Notes: a model not told the origin generated them from the letters alone. DNA of 64,000 bases from JAPLUA01 sp964625855 (GCA_964625855.1 CAZVFC010000032.1:37816-101815), one strand, 5' to 3'. Counted from the stretch's first letter, positions 35,735 to 46,761 are shown. A program made the numbers and translations.

Positions 35735-37174
35735 ATGAAACGAACACTAATAACAGCAGTAGCATTGGCAGCCTGCGTGGGCACACAGATGTTCGCGCAG
35801 AATGTCAAGGAGGGCGTGATCACGTTCGCGCTGACCGAACAACATCAAAAAAGCATCAGCACTAAGTCGAACGTAAGCAACGCGGGCAACTGGAGCCATA
35901 TCCCACAGTATTACAAGACGGGTTCTATCGCTATCAACACGAAGACCCTCCTGCAATGCATTGGGTTCGTCCTGCACGACAATGCGAACTTCTACACGCT
36001 CAAAGGCACCGTCGCGAAACCAGGGGCCCAGTTGGTGTTGGTGCAGGGAGAGCTTGGCGGGTTCTTTAACATTCTCCCCGAGCTCGCCGACGCGCAGACG
36101 GACTTGTCCCTTGATTTGGCGAATTTTGGCTTCGCTGACCTGACGGACTTCCCGTCCACTTTGGACGCGGTTTACGCTCGACTGGCGACTGGCCGGCATT
36201 TCCGGCCCGTTCCTGAAGGGTTTGCCACCGAAGGCGCCTGGCCGCCGGGGCACCATCAACCTTGGGGGCAGATCTTCGTCAAAGACCTCAAACAGGGTAT
36301 CTGCGACAACGTGACTCCCTTCTTTGCGATTACGGTTCAGGAATGCTACGACTGCTTCTATTTGAGCAGCTTCATTACTCACAGCACGTTCAAGTTCAAG
36401 GCGGGGCGGCTCATTCAGGATGGCCCGCCTTGCTGCGGTTCACAAACACCGTCGGATTTGAGCGGCTGTGGCAAAGACAAGTACTACATGAGTCTGTCCT
36501 TTGACAACACCTACAACAACCCTTACCTCAATGACGAGAATCCTGCCTGGATCGGCGTGGACGACTTTGATAATGTGTATGCTGGTGTAGTGGGCTTGGG
36601 CAAGGATGAGTTGGTGGCGGACGGCGTCACGCCGGATTTCCTCCCGTACGTTGACCCGATTCTATCACAGCTTGGGACGCCCTCTCCTTACCAGTTGCGC
36701 TTCACGCTGAACGGGATTATGACCTACAACTGGTGCCTCAAGTTTGTCAATTCCAGCGACTTGGCCCGTGATTTCGTCGGCACCGCCAAATACGACGCCA
36801 ACGGTTACAGCTTCTACCAACTGTTGTGCGGCTATCTGACGGGCAGCATGAGCATCGCGGAAAAGATCGCAAAGGCTGACAAGTGCTGCGCGAATCTGCC
36901 GTGGTATGACTTCTGGTATGGGGTCGGTTGGAACAACCAGCAGCATCCGTGGGCGGACTTCTTCGGCTCGCCGGTCAATGTGCCTGCGTCTCTGGCCCTT
37001 CACGTTGGTGTGAACGAATTCTACGAGCCGCGGTGGCAGTGGCCGCAGGGCAGTCCAGAAGACATTCCCGCGCTGCCAGACAGCCTGATTGGCACGCAGG
37101 AAGATGTTGACGGCCAGGACAGCACCCATGTGCCGATGACTCGCTGGTACCTTCTTGAAGGTAATAGTGACTAG
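35735..37174 (+). CDS. Unknown secreted protein, probably highly expressed
   Basis: A 479-residue protein with a clear Sec signal (MKRTLITAVALAACVGTQMFA). I do not recognise the family. The mature part is rich in aromatic residues and Cys (for example QECYDCFYLSSF, GPPCCGSQTPSDLSGCGKDKYYMS and KADKCCANLPWYDFWYG), suggesting disulfides in an extracytoplasmic protein. No repeats, membrane helices or catalytic motif are obvious. Three promoter-like sequences upstream, a strong intrinsic terminator downstream and its monocistronic layout suggest a strongly expressed product, perhaps an envelope or surface component. Confidence 0.7.
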   Translation: MKRTLITAVALAACVGTQMFAQNVKEGVITFALTEQHQKSISTKSNVSNAGNWSHIPQYYKTGSIAINTKTLLQCIGFVLHDNANFYTLKGTVAKPGAQLVLVQGELGGFFNILPELADAQTDLSLDLANFGFADLTDFPSTLDAVYARLATGRHFRPVPEGFATEGAWPPGHHQPWGQIFVKDLKQGICDNVTPFFAITVQECYDCFYLSSFITHSTFKFKAGRLIQDGPPCCGSQTPSDLSGCGKDKYYMSLSFDNTYNNPYLNDENPAWIGVDDFDNVYAGVVGLGKDELVADGVTPDFLPYVDPILSQLGTPSPYQLRFTLNGIMTYNWCLKFVNSSDLARDFVGTAKYDANGYSFYQLLCGYLTGSMSIAEKIAKADKCCANLPWYDFWYGVGWNNQQHPWADFFGSPVNVPASLALHVGVNEFYEPRWQWPQGSPEDIPALPDSLIGTQEDVDGQDSTHVPMTRWYLLEGNSD

Positions 37175-37228
37175 GCTTGGCGGGGCCAACCTTATAGGCC
37201 CGAGCAAATAAGCCTGAGTATTCTCAAC

Positions 37229-37277
37229 GCAACCCAAGGCTGGAGCCGCAAGGCGGGCCTTGGGTTGCCTGTTTTTT
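37229..37277 (+). terminator. Intrinsic terminator after the unknown secreted protein gene
   Basis: GCAACCCAAGG (37229-37239) pairs perfectly with CCTTGGGTTGC (37258-37268), followed by CT and a run of six T (37271-37276). It lies 55 nt past the stop at 37174. Confidence 0.9.
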
Positions 37278-37298
37278 GGGCGGTTATTTGATCGAATT

Positions 37299-37964
37299 AT
37301 GCGACCTAGGACAGTAATGCTGGTTTTGGTAGTGGCCGTTGGATTTGTGGCGGTGGCGGCGGTGTTTAAGGCGGTCATGGACCGGCGCGCAGCCCAAGTG
37401 GCCCCGTCCCCGGGTCCGGCACCCGTGGAGCCTGTGGACTTGGCCGCCACGAACCTGCCGGTTGATCCCAACTCCAGCAATACGGCGGCGATCATAGAAC
37501 AGTTGCGTGCCACCGAACGCATGCGGGAGCTGGACGAGGTCCGCGAGCTGCAAGCCGCCGGGGGCACTACTCCGAATACCACCGAGTTGCTCTTGAACAA
37601 GTTGACGCATGAGGAGCCGGAGGTTCGGGAAGCTGCCTTGGTTGCGCTGGTCCACCTTGGGGACACCAATGTCCTCCCCGGATTGGAACAGGCCCTCGCA
37701 ACCATTGAGAATCCGCGCGAGAAAGTGGCAATACTGGACGCGATTGAATACCTGAAACTCCCCACGATGAATTCTGACCTGCCGCCGGTGGCGGCGCCTG
37801 ACGCCGGAAACGTTGACCCCGCGACGCGGCGCAAGGCGCCCAAGACGACCTCGACCACGCCGTCAGGCGGGCAAGCTCCACGTCCCACGCGCGACCTTTC
37901 GCAGCGAGTTCGCGGGCCTCAGGGCACGCCTGCCACTCCGCCCTCTGCGCCCCCGCCGAATTAA
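37299..37964 (+). CDS. Membrane-anchored HEAT-repeat protein
   Basis: About 221 residues. The ATG at 37299 starts MRPRTVMLVLVVAVGFVAVAAVF, a single N-terminal membrane anchor; a longer frame would begin inside the terminator hairpin and is rejected. A Pro/Ala-rich linker leads to a small helical domain of about 70 residues with one or two HEAT-type repeats (EEPEVREAALVALVHLGDTNVLPGLEQAL). A basic, Pro/Thr-rich low-complexity tail follows. The bulk should be periplasmic. The function is unknown; HEAT modules usually serve as protein-binding scaffolds. It precedes the VKOR-thioredoxin gene by about 280 nt. Confidence 0.6.
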   Translation: MRPRTVMLVLVVAVGFVAVAAVFKAVMDRRAAQVAPSPGPAPVEPVDLAATNLPVDPNSSNTAAIIEQLRATERMRELDEVRELQAAGGTTPNTTELLLNKLTHEEPEVREAALVALVHLGDTNVLPGLEQALATIENPREKVAILDAIEYLKLPTMNSDLPPVAAPDAGNVDPATRRKAPKTTSTTPSGGQAPRPTRDLSQRVRGPQGTPATPPSAPPPN

Positions 37965-38083
37965 CAGGGTGGCGGCACAAATCGCTCCCCCACTGGGTGT
38001 TAGTTGCAGGGTTCTAGCAGGATCGGAGCGGAGGCAGCCGGCAACAGCACTCCTGACCCCATGGTCCACACTCACGAACCCGT

Positions 38084-38145
38084 AGCGCAGGCTTCCTGCC
38101 GGCTTCAGTCGTTCGGACCGTTTGAGCGGGCAGGATGCCCGCGCT
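38084..38145. repeat. Imperfect inverted repeat, REP-like
   Basis: AGCGCAGGCTTCCTGCC (38084-38100) and GGGCAGGATGCCCGCGCT (38128-38145) are inverted repeats with about three mismatches around a loop of some 27 nt. Short GC-rich palindromes of this kind are often dispersed many times in a genome. Only one copy is in this window. Confidence 0.55.
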
Positions 38146-38241
38146 CTGGGCTGTCGCCATGCCGTGGGTGGTGGGGAACATTTGCGCCAGGAGCGTGCTG
38201 GGTTTCTTCCGAGACAACTGCTCTGGCAGGGATCAACTCTT

Positions 38242-39624
38242 ATGAGCGAGAATAGCGACCTTGACAATTCACCACATCCAACACGCCCGTCCACGCCCAC
38301 GTGGCTGATCTGGGTCCGGGCGTTGCTGGCGGTGGCCATTGTCGGCGCCGGGTACCTGGCTTGGGTCTCGATCCAACATGGGCCGGTGGCTGGATGCGGC
38401 CCGGAGTCGGGGTGTGGCAAAGTGCTGCAAAGCCGCTGGGCCTATTGGCTTGACATCCCGGTAAGCCTGCCCGCTTTGTTGGTCTATCTGGCCCTGATGG
38501 GTGCAACCATCCTCTTGCAGAAGCGGCCGGGGCCTGATGATGAGCGCGGATCCTGGGCGGCCATCATTGCGCTGTCGGTCATCGTCGCCGGAGCCGCGCT
38601 TTGGTTTGTCGGGTTGCAGGTTTTCGTCCTCAAGGCGTTCTGCAAATTCTGTATGACGGCCCACGCCTGCGGCTTCATCGCGGCCATGCTTTGCCTCAAA
38701 CACGTTCCCCTGGCCCGCGACCCCGCCACTCCCATGTGGGCCACCGGGTCCGGCAAGCGGGGCGTTCCCCGCGCGGGGCTGGCGTACCTGACCGCCATTG
38801 GCTTGGCGGGCGTCGTCGTGCTGGCCGGCGGCCAACTGCTGCTGCCCAAGAAGCTGAACGTGATCAAGGACCTGAGGGCGCAAAGCGGCAAAGGCACGGA
38901 GGCAGCTAGCGCCGCCGCCGAGGGGACGAACTACCTGGCCCGGGCTGCGGCGATTGCGGCCCAAACTCGGCGGCCTGCGTCTCCCAGCCCACGCCTCGTT
39001 GCTCCCCGGCAGCTTTCGCTGTACAGCAACGCGTTCCTGCTGGACCTCGACACCGTACCAATGATCGGGCCTCCGGGCGCCTCGAACGTGATCGTTCACC
39101 TATACGACTACACCTGTCCGCAGTGCCGCTCCCTCCATCCCATCCTGGCGGCGACGCAAAGCCGGTTTGGCAACCAATTGGGGATCGTATGCCTGCCACT
39201 ACCGATCTCAACGAACTGCAATCCGTTCCTCCCGCCGCACGCCCACTCGGTTTCCAACTCCTGCGAGTATGCCCGGCTCGGCCTCGCCGTCTGGCGGGCC
39301 AAACCGGCTGCCCATCACCAATTCGAGGAACGCATGTTCGCCGGCGCCCGGCCGCCGGGCCTGGAGCAGGCAACCGAATATGCGTCCCAGCTCGTTGGAC
39401 AGGACAAGTTGCAGGCCGCACTCAAGGACCCGTGGCTGCAGGAGCAGATTGCAGTTGATTGCCGGCTGCACAAGACCAACTGGATCAGCAGCGGCGAATC
39501 GGTCATGCCGCAGTTGATCCTGGGCGACGTCATCAGCTCCGGCCCGCTGAATTCAGTTGAGCACTTGTTGATTTTGCTCCACCGCTACCTCCGCCTGTCC
39601 CCGCCAGTCGCGCCCGGTCCGTAA
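38242..39624 (+). CDS. VKOR-thioredoxin fusion, disulfide-forming membrane protein
   Basis: A 460-residue membrane protein. The first part is a bacterial vitamin K epoxide reductase domain with a loop cysteine pair (G-C52-G-P-E-S-G-C58-G-K-V) and the membrane-embedded quinone-side pair F-C134-K-F-C137. The C-terminal part is a DsbA/DsbG-like thioredoxin domain with Y-T-C292-P-Q-C295 and a cis-Pro region near the end (VMPQLILGD). Together they oxidise periplasmic thiols and pass electrons to quinone, replacing the DsbA-DsbB pair. The ATG at 38242 is chosen because the longer frame runs through the REP-like repeat. The parvulin gene starts 40 nt downstream on the same strand, so the two probably form an envelope-folding operon. 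Confidence 0.88.
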   Translation: MSENSDLDNSPHPTRPSTPTWLIWVRALLAVAIVGAGYLAWVSIQHGPVAGCGPESGCGKVLQSRWAYWLDIPVSLPALLVYLALMGATILLQKRPGPDDERGSWAAIIALSVIVAGAALWFVGLQVFVLKAFCKFCMTAHACGFIAAMLCLKHVPLARDPATPMWATGSGKRGVPRAGLAYLTAIGLAGVVVLAGGQLLLPKKLNVIKDLRAQSGKGTEAASAAAEGTNYLARAAAIAAQTRRPASPSPRLVAPRQLSLYSNAFLLDLDTVPMIGPPGASNVIVHLYDYTCPQCRSLHPILAATQSRFGNQLGIVCLPLPISTNCNPFLPPHAHSVSNSCEYARLGLAVWRAKPAAHHQFEERMFAGARPPGLEQATEYASQLVGQDKLQAALKDPWLQEQIAVDCRLHKTNWISSGESVMPQLILGDVISSGPLNSVEHLLILLHRYLRLSPPVAPGP

Positions 39625-39664
39625 CCACAAACTGCCTCAAAGCAACACGCCAACGACATATCTT

Positions 39665-40774
39665 ATGACCAGATGGACAAAACCGCATCTCCTCCTGCTG
39701 GCCGCCGCCTTCCTTACTCCTGGTCAGGCGCCGGCGGCCCAGCCCGTCCAAACCAACACGGCGCCGGCGGCCCGGGCCGCCACCGCCGGCACCAACCAAA
39801 TCGTGGCCAAAGCCAAGGGTTGGGAGATCACACGCGCCCAACTGGACACTGACGTCGCCGCGGCGCTGGCGCAGTCTGAAGTCAGGGGCCGCAAGGTAAA
39901 GGCCGACCAGATGTCCGCAGTGGAATGGCAAGTCCTCGAACAGCTCATCAATGTGCGGCTGATTCTGGCCCGGGCGACCGGGGCCGACAAAGCCGCGGGC
40001 AAGGCGGCGGCGGACAAGCGGTACGCGGCCGCCAAGGCCCACGCCGGCTCCGAGGAAGATTTCGAACTGCAGTTGAAGTTCCTGGCCACGACGCGCGAGA
40101 AACTGTTGGCCAAGTGGACGGAAGCCCTGACGGCCAACGCGGTGCTCAAACGTGAATTGAAGATCGTCATCTCGGACCAGGAGGCCAGGAAGTTCTATGA
40201 CGAGAACCAGGCGCAGTTTGACAACCCGGAGAAGCTCCGGATCAGGCATATCCTGATTGCCACGCGCGATCCCCGGACCGGGGCCGAGCTTTCAGTCGAT
40301 GAGAAGGCCGAGATACGCCAGAAGGCGGAAGCGGTGCTGAAGCGCGCCCGTGCCGGAGAGAATTTCTCAGAGCTCGCCCTGGCTTTCTCGAACGACGCCG
40401 GTTCCCGGGGCCGGGGGGGCGACTACGTGTTCTCGCGCGGCCAGATGCCGGCGGAGATTGAGACCGTTGCTTTCTCCCTGAAAACGAATCAGGTCAGCGA
40501 TCTAATAACTACAACCAACGGCTACCATATCATCAAGCTCACCGACACGATTCCGGCTCGCAAGACCCCGTATGCCGACGCCGCCGACGACATCAAGGAC
40601 GCCCTGGCCCAGCAAGCAATAGACGGCCAATTCCAGGACTACATCGCGCGATTGCGCGCCGAAGCCGGGGTGGAAATCCTGGATGAGAAGTTGCGGCCAC
40701 CGGACTTTAACGCGATGCAACCGATCCCGGAACCACCGCCCCGCGCGCGAACACCATCGAAGAGACCGGGCTAG
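39665..40774 (+). CDS. Periplasmic parvulin-type peptidyl-prolyl isomerase (SurA/PrsA-like)
   Basis: A 369-residue exported protein with a signal sequence (MTRWTKPHLLLLAAAFLTPGQA), an N-terminal helical chaperone region (about 35-165), and a single parvulin domain. The parvulin hallmarks are L-R-I-R-H-I-L-I-A, F-S-E-L-A-L-A-F-S-N-D, G-G-D-Y-V-F-S-R-G-Q-M and T-T-N-G-Y-H-I-I-K-L-T. It speeds cis/trans proline isomerisation and helps outer-membrane or secreted proteins fold. The Pro-rich C-terminal tail is probably unstructured. Its position right behind the disulfide-forming VKOR fusion suits a shared role in folding the many secreted Cys-containing proteins of this organism. Confidence 0.88.
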   Translation: MTRWTKPHLLLLAAAFLTPGQAPAAQPVQTNTAPAARAATAGTNQIVAKAKGWEITRAQLDTDVAAALAQSEVRGRKVKADQMSAVEWQVLEQLINVRLILARATGADKAAGKAAADKRYAAAKAHAGSEEDFELQLKFLATTREKLLAKWTEALTANAVLKRELKIVISDQEARKFYDENQAQFDNPEKLRIRHILIATRDPRTGAELSVDEKAEIRQKAEAVLKRARAGENFSELALAFSNDAGSRGRGGDYVFSRGQMPAEIETVAFSLKTNQVSDLITTTNGYHIIKLTDTIPARKTPYADAADDIKDALAQQAIDGQFQDYIARLRAEAGVEILDEKLRPPDFNAMQPIPEPPPRARTPSKRPG

Positions 40775-40909
40775 GTGAAATCGCGCTGCGGCCTAAACGC
40801 GGTCGCAGCCAGAAGCTTCCCTGGGTGGAAACCTACCGGCAGATGGCCCAAGCCGGTGAAGATTGGGCTGACTGGCAGTCTTCGCCGGAAGGACTGCGCA
40901 GCCTGCCCC

Positions 40910-43249
40910 TCACGCCAGATTCACCGGGTCAATATCCACCGACAGCGTGACATCCCCCGGAAGCACCAGGTTCTGGACCATTGCCGCCAACCGCTGACTG
41001 AGGGCGCGCATCCTGGGCGCGCGTAACATGATCTGGTGCCGGTAGTAAGTCTCGGCCCGCAGCAGCGGCGCGGGGGCCGGGCCTGCCACAATCAGGTTCT
41101 TGACTTCCCCCATCGCCTTGTCCAGCTCGCGTTTCAGGTGACTGGCCGCGAATTTCACCTTGTCTTCATTGCGGCCTTTCAGGGTGAGCAGGGCGACGCG
41201 GCTGACGGGCGGATACTTCAATTGGGCGCGGAATTCGAGCTCCTGCTCATAGAAGCCCGCGAAGTCATGCCGGCGGGCATGCTGAATCGCCGGGTGGAAG
41301 GGAGTGAAGGCCTGGACGAGAACCTCGCCTTCGATGTCGCCGCGCCCGGCGCGCCCGGCGACCTGCGTCAGGAGCTGAAAAGTCCGTTCCCCGGCGCGGA
41401 AGTCGGGCTGGTGCAAAGCCATGTCGGCATGGATGATTCCGACCAGCGTGACGTTTGGGAAATGCAGGCCTTTGGCGATCATTTGCGTGCCGACGAGAAT
41501 GTCAATCTTGCCGGTGCGGAAGTCGCCTAGGATACGGCGGTAATCTTCCTTGCGCTTCATGGCGTCGGAGTCCATGCGCTTAAGCCGGGCGTGAGGAAAG
41601 AGTTTGGCCAGTGTTTCTTCGACCTTCTGGGTGCCGAGGCCGGCATAACGGATGGCCGGGTTGCGGCACTTCTCGTTCGGGCAGGCCGCCGGCACGGGTG
41701 CCGTGTGCCCGCAGATGTGGCAGCAGAGCTTCTGCTCGTGGCGATGGTAGGTCAGCGACACGCTGCAGTTCGGGCACTCGGCCACAAATCCGCATTGCGG
41801 ACACTGCAGCGATGTCGAGTAGCCGCGCCGGTTCAGGAAGAGAATCGTCTGCTCTCCTCGTTCCAGGCGCTGGGCAATGGCTTCCTTGAGTTGCGGCGAG
41901 AAGATGGGGACCGCCTTCCCGCCGCGAACCGCCTGACGCATGTCCACGATGCGCACGATCGGCATCTTCTTGTCGTCGGCGCGCTCGGGCAGTTCGAGCA
42001 GCGTATACTTGCCCTGGCGGCAGTTGTAGTAGCTCTCGAGGGACGGCGTGGCCGAACCCAGCACCACCGTCGCGTCTTCCATCTGGCCGCGCACGATGGC
42101 CACGTCCCGCGCGTGGTAGCGGGGCGCTTCTTCCTGTTTGTAGGTATGCTCGTGTTCCTCGTCCACCACAATCAGGCCCAGCGGTTCGACGGGCGCGAAG
42201 ATGGCCGAGCGCGCGCCGATGACAATCCGCGCCCGGCCCTGCCGAATTTTATGCCATTCATCGTGGCGCTCACCCGAGGACAAATGGCTGTGCAACACCG
42301 CGACCAGCGTGCGCAGCGGTCCGGCGGTAAATCGCGCTTTGAATCGCTCGACGGTCTGCGGCGTGAGCGAGATTTCCGGAACGAGCACGATCGCCCCTTT
42401 GCCCTGCTCCAGCGCGTGGGCGATGGCTTGCAGATAGACCTCTGTCTTGCCGCTGCCGGTGACCCCGTGGAGGAGGAAGGTGCGTGATGCGTGATGCGTG
42501 ATGCGTGAAGAAACGTCCCCCGCTAGGGGCGAGGACGCGCGCGGGGATGGGGCATTCGGGCTGGCGGGCGTCGCTTCGGCTCCTGACCTCCGACTTTCGG
42601 CCTCGGACTTCTGCGCCCCGTCCATTGCGGCCGTGATCGCAGCCAGCGCTTTCGTCTGGGCGGGATTGAGGGGCAGCGGCTGGGTCGGCAAGATGTGCTC
42701 GCGGGCGTAGGGATCGCGCTCGGAGATTTCTGGGGCGACGCTAATCAGGCCCTTGTCCTCCAGGCGACGGAGCGTAGCCGTCGTCGTCCGCGCCAGCGCG
42801 AGCAACTCCTGGAGGGGGAGTTCGCGCCGCTCTTCGAGTATGCGCCAGATTTCCTGCTGGCGCTTGGCGAGTTTAGGTGCTTCGCCCACAGCCGGCAGGA
42901 CGCGCACGTAAAGCCGTTCCCGCCACCCGGCTTGCTCATGACGCACCGCCTCGGGCAGCACGCTTTTCAAGGCGATCTCGGGCGCGCAGCAATAGTAGTC
43001 GCCGATCCAGCGCGCGAGTTGAAGGACTTTTGGGGTCACGAGCGTCTGCGCACCGATGACTCTAAGTATGGGCTTTAGCGAAGCGCAGGCCGATTCTTCG
43101 GCCAATCCGGTCACGCACCCGAGCACCTTGCGCGAACCAAATGGCACCTGGACACGGCTGCCGACGTCAATCTGCTGGGCCAGCTCAGGCGGAATCAGGT
43201 AATCGAACTCCTTGCGGAGAGCCAGCTCCAAGGTGACGCGGGCAATCAT
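40910..43249 (-). CDS. priA: Primosomal protein N' (replication restart helicase) with an inserted repeat-encoded loop
   Basis: A 779-residue superfamily 2 helicase that rebuilds the replisome at stalled forks. Motifs are in order: Walker A G-V-T-G-S-G-K-T-E (about 262-270), the DEEH box V-V-D-E-E-H, V-L-G-S-A-T-P-S-L-E-S, the zinc-binding pairs C-P-Q-C, C-P-N-C, C-C-H-I-C-G and C-P-N-E-K-C, and G-T-Q-M-I-A-K-G and Q-V-A-G-R-A-G-R-G. Between about residues 211 and 256, immediately before Walker A, lies a Ser/Ala/Pro-rich insertion encoded by simple repeats (42482-42619); ordinary PriA proteins have only a few residues here. The frame is intact, so the protein is probably functional. It diverges from rseP. 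Confidence 0.93.
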   Translation of the reverse strand: MIARVTLELALRKEFDYLIPPELAQQIDVGSRVQVPFGSRKVLGCVTGLAEESACASLKPILRVIGAQTLVTPKVLQLARWIGDYYCCAPEIALKSVLPEAVRHEQAGWRERLYVRVLPAVGEAPKLAKRQQEIWRILEERRELPLQELLALARTTTATLRRLEDKGLISVAPEISERDPYAREHILPTQPLPLNPAQTKALAAITAAMDGAQKSEAESRRSGAEATPASPNAPSPRASSPLAGDVSSRITHHASRTFLLHGVTGSGKTEVYLQAIAHALEQGKGAIVLVPEISLTPQTVERFKARFTAGPLRTLVAVLHSHLSSGERHDEWHKIRQGRARIVIGARSAIFAPVEPLGLIVVDEEHEHTYKQEEAPRYHARDVAIVRGQMEDATVVLGSATPSLESYYNCRQGKYTLLELPERADDKKMPIVRIVDMRQAVRGGKAVPIFSPQLKEAIAQRLERGEQTILFLNRRGYSTSLQCPQCGFVAECPNCSVSLTYHRHEQKLCCHICGHTAPVPAACPNEKCRNPAIRYAGLGTQKVEETLAKLFPHARLKRMDSDAMKRKEDYRRILGDFRTGKIDILVGTQMIAKGLHFPNVTLVGIIHADMALHQPDFRAGERTFQLLTQVAGRAGRGDIEGEVLVQAFTPFHPAIQHARRHDFAGFYEQELEFRAQLKYPPVSRVALLTLKGRNEDKVKFAASHLKRELDKAMGEVKNLIVAGPAPAPLLRAETYYRHQIMLRAPRMRALSQRLAAMVQNLVLPGDVTLSVDIDPVNLA
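42482..42619. repeat. In-frame repeat island inside priA
   Basis: On the plus strand the island begins with GCGTGAT units (42482-42488, 42489-42495, 42496-42502, then GCGTGAA). It passes through a GC-rich palindromic part (CCCCGCTAGGGGCG) and ends in GACCTCCGACTTTCGGCCTC-type sequence akin to the CTTCGGA units elsewhere. It is a multiple of three in length, and encodes SSRITHHASRT and KSEAESRRSG in the protein. Confidence 0.75.
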
Positions 43250-43287
43250 GGCTTAGCCAGACGTGGACGCACCGGGCCGCCTGATCC

Positions 43288-43304
43288 CCGATAAACCATT
43301 GAAG
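43288..43304 (-). promoter_or_regulatory. Shared 17-nt motif, copy 3
   Basis: Fits CCnAnRAACCAYTGnAR on the plus strand, about 40-55 nt upstream of priA and 220 nt upstream of rseP. See copies 1 and 2. Confidence 0.35.
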
Positions 43305-43520
43305 AACACAACTGCCGCGGGGGGAACGCCCATAGACTCGATTCACATTTCGATTGCTCGCATCAGACCTATCCTGCGCCTGCAAGCTGGAAGAGAGCAA
43401 GGCCATTACTCGCCGGCCGACAGTGCGCTTCAGTTGCATGGCCGCGACTTCAGATTGCCACTGGCCTCGATCCTGCTATATTCAGGCGTGTCCCCGCTGC
43501 GGGGCTCGTTCGTCTAAACT

Positions 43521-44936
43521 ATGTCCATTTTTAAGTTCGTATTGGTCGCCCTGGAAGTCTTGGCGCTATTCAACCTGCTCATTTTCGTGCATGAGTTGGG
43601 CCACTTCCTGGCCGCGCGCTGGCGCGGATTGAAGATTGACCGCTTCGCCATCTGGTTTGGCAAACCGATCTGGAAGACCAGAATCAACGGTGTCGAATAC
43701 GCCCTGGGCACCATTCCCGCCGGCGGTTACGTTTCCCTGCCGCAAATGGCCACCATGGAAGCGATCGAAGGCAAAGGCGATAGCTCCGACCAACCCCTGC
43801 CGCCCATCTCCGCCCTTGATAAGATCATCGTGGCCTTCGCGGGGCCGCTGTTCAGTTTCCTCCTGGCCCTCGCGTTTGCGGTGGTGGTGATGGTCGTGGG
43901 CCGGCCGGTCAGTGAGGCGGAGACCACTACCACGATCGGCTATGTCGAGAAGGGCGGACCTGCCGACGAGGCCGGGCTCAAGCCCGGGGACAAGATCCTG
44001 GAAGTGGACGGCAAGCCGGTCAGCAAATTCGGCGGCATGGGCGACAGTGTCACCTGGCGAATCGTCCGTAGCGAGGGTGCCACCGTTCCAGTGCGAGTGG
44101 AACGCGAAGGCGACTTCCTCCTGTTCAATCCCGCGCCGGTCAAGGAGGAAACCAAGATGTGGCAGCGCAAAAGCCTGCGCCAGATCAAGATCGCCCCGTT
44201 TCAATCAGCGCTCGTGGCGGAAGTGAAGCCCGCCAGCCCCGCCGCCCGAGCGGGTTTGAAGACCGGCGACCAGATTCTCGATGTAAACGGAACTCGGCTT
44301 TACCACTTCGCCGCCCTGTCGGAGTACATCGAGACTCACCCCGACGCGCAGCTCACGCTCAATGTCGAGCGCGCCGGCAAGTGCTTCTCGGTCAGCCTCA
44401 AGCCCGAGAAGCCGATCAGCCCGCCCGGCGAACCGCCGCGCATCGGTATCGTTTGGAACGGCAACGGCAAGACCAAGCTCGTCTATCCCGGCGCTGTCGC
44501 GCAAGTTGCCGCCAGCGTCAACGCCATGGTTGACACCTTTGGCGCCCTCTTCGCGCGCCGCTCCGACATCAGCGCCCAGCACCTTGGCGGCGCCGTCAAG
44601 ATCATGGACGTCTACGCGCGCCTGTTCAGCAGTGAACAGGGATGGCGCCTGGCCCTGTGGTTCAGCGTGCTCATGAACGTGAACCTCGCGCTGCTCAACC
44701 TCCTCCCCATCCCCGTCCTGGACGGCGGCCACATCCTCCTGGCCATCATCGAGGGTATCCGCCGCAAACCCATCAGCGCCCGGGTCATCAACGTCGTCCA
44801 GACCGGTTGCGCGGTAGTGATCATCGCTTTCATGGTCTATATCGCTTTCTACGACGTCCAGGATTTGCCCTGGAAGCGCAGCAAGGAGAAACCGGCCGAC
44901 ATCGAGTTTGCGCCCCCAGCGCCCGCCAGGAATTGA
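43521..44936 (+). CDS. rseP: Site-2 protease, RIP metalloprotease
   Basis: A 471-residue intramembrane zinc protease that cuts membrane-bound anti-sigma factors and signal-peptide remnants. The first membrane segment contains H24-E-L-G-H28. Two PDZ-like domains follow (EKGGPADEAGLKPGDKILEVDGK and ASPAARAGLKTGDQILDVNGT). A late segment supplies the third zinc ligand in N-L-L-P-I-P-V-L-D-G-G-H. ispG starts one base after its stop, a pairing (often with dxr) that is common in bacteria. It is divergent from priA. The client anti-sigma factor is not in the window. Confidence 0.93.
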   Translation: MSIFKFVLVALEVLALFNLLIFVHELGHFLAARWRGLKIDRFAIWFGKPIWKTRINGVEYALGTIPAGGYVSLPQMATMEAIEGKGDSSDQPLPPISALDKIIVAFAGPLFSFLLALAFAVVVMVVGRPVSEAETTTTIGYVEKGGPADEAGLKPGDKILEVDGKPVSKFGGMGDSVTWRIVRSEGATVPVRVEREGDFLLFNPAPVKEETKMWQRKSLRQIKIAPFQSALVAEVKPASPAARAGLKTGDQILDVNGTRLYHFAALSEYIETHPDAQLTLNVERAGKCFSVSLKPEKPISPPGEPPRIGIVWNGNGKTKLVYPGAVAQVAASVNAMVDTFGALFARRSDISAQHLGGAVKIMDVYARLFSSEQGWRLALWFSVLMNVNLALLNLLPIPVLDGGHILLAIIEGIRRKPISARVINVVQTGCAVVIIAFMVYIAFYDVQDLPWKRSKEKPADIEFAPPAPARN

Positions 44937-44937
44937 C

Positions 44938-46761
<1,824 letters not shown>

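Noticed and set aside
37260..37298. Upstream extension of the HEAT-repeat protein
   Set aside because: The extension begins inside the intrinsic terminator hairpin of the preceding gene; the ATG at 37299 gives a normal membrane anchor.
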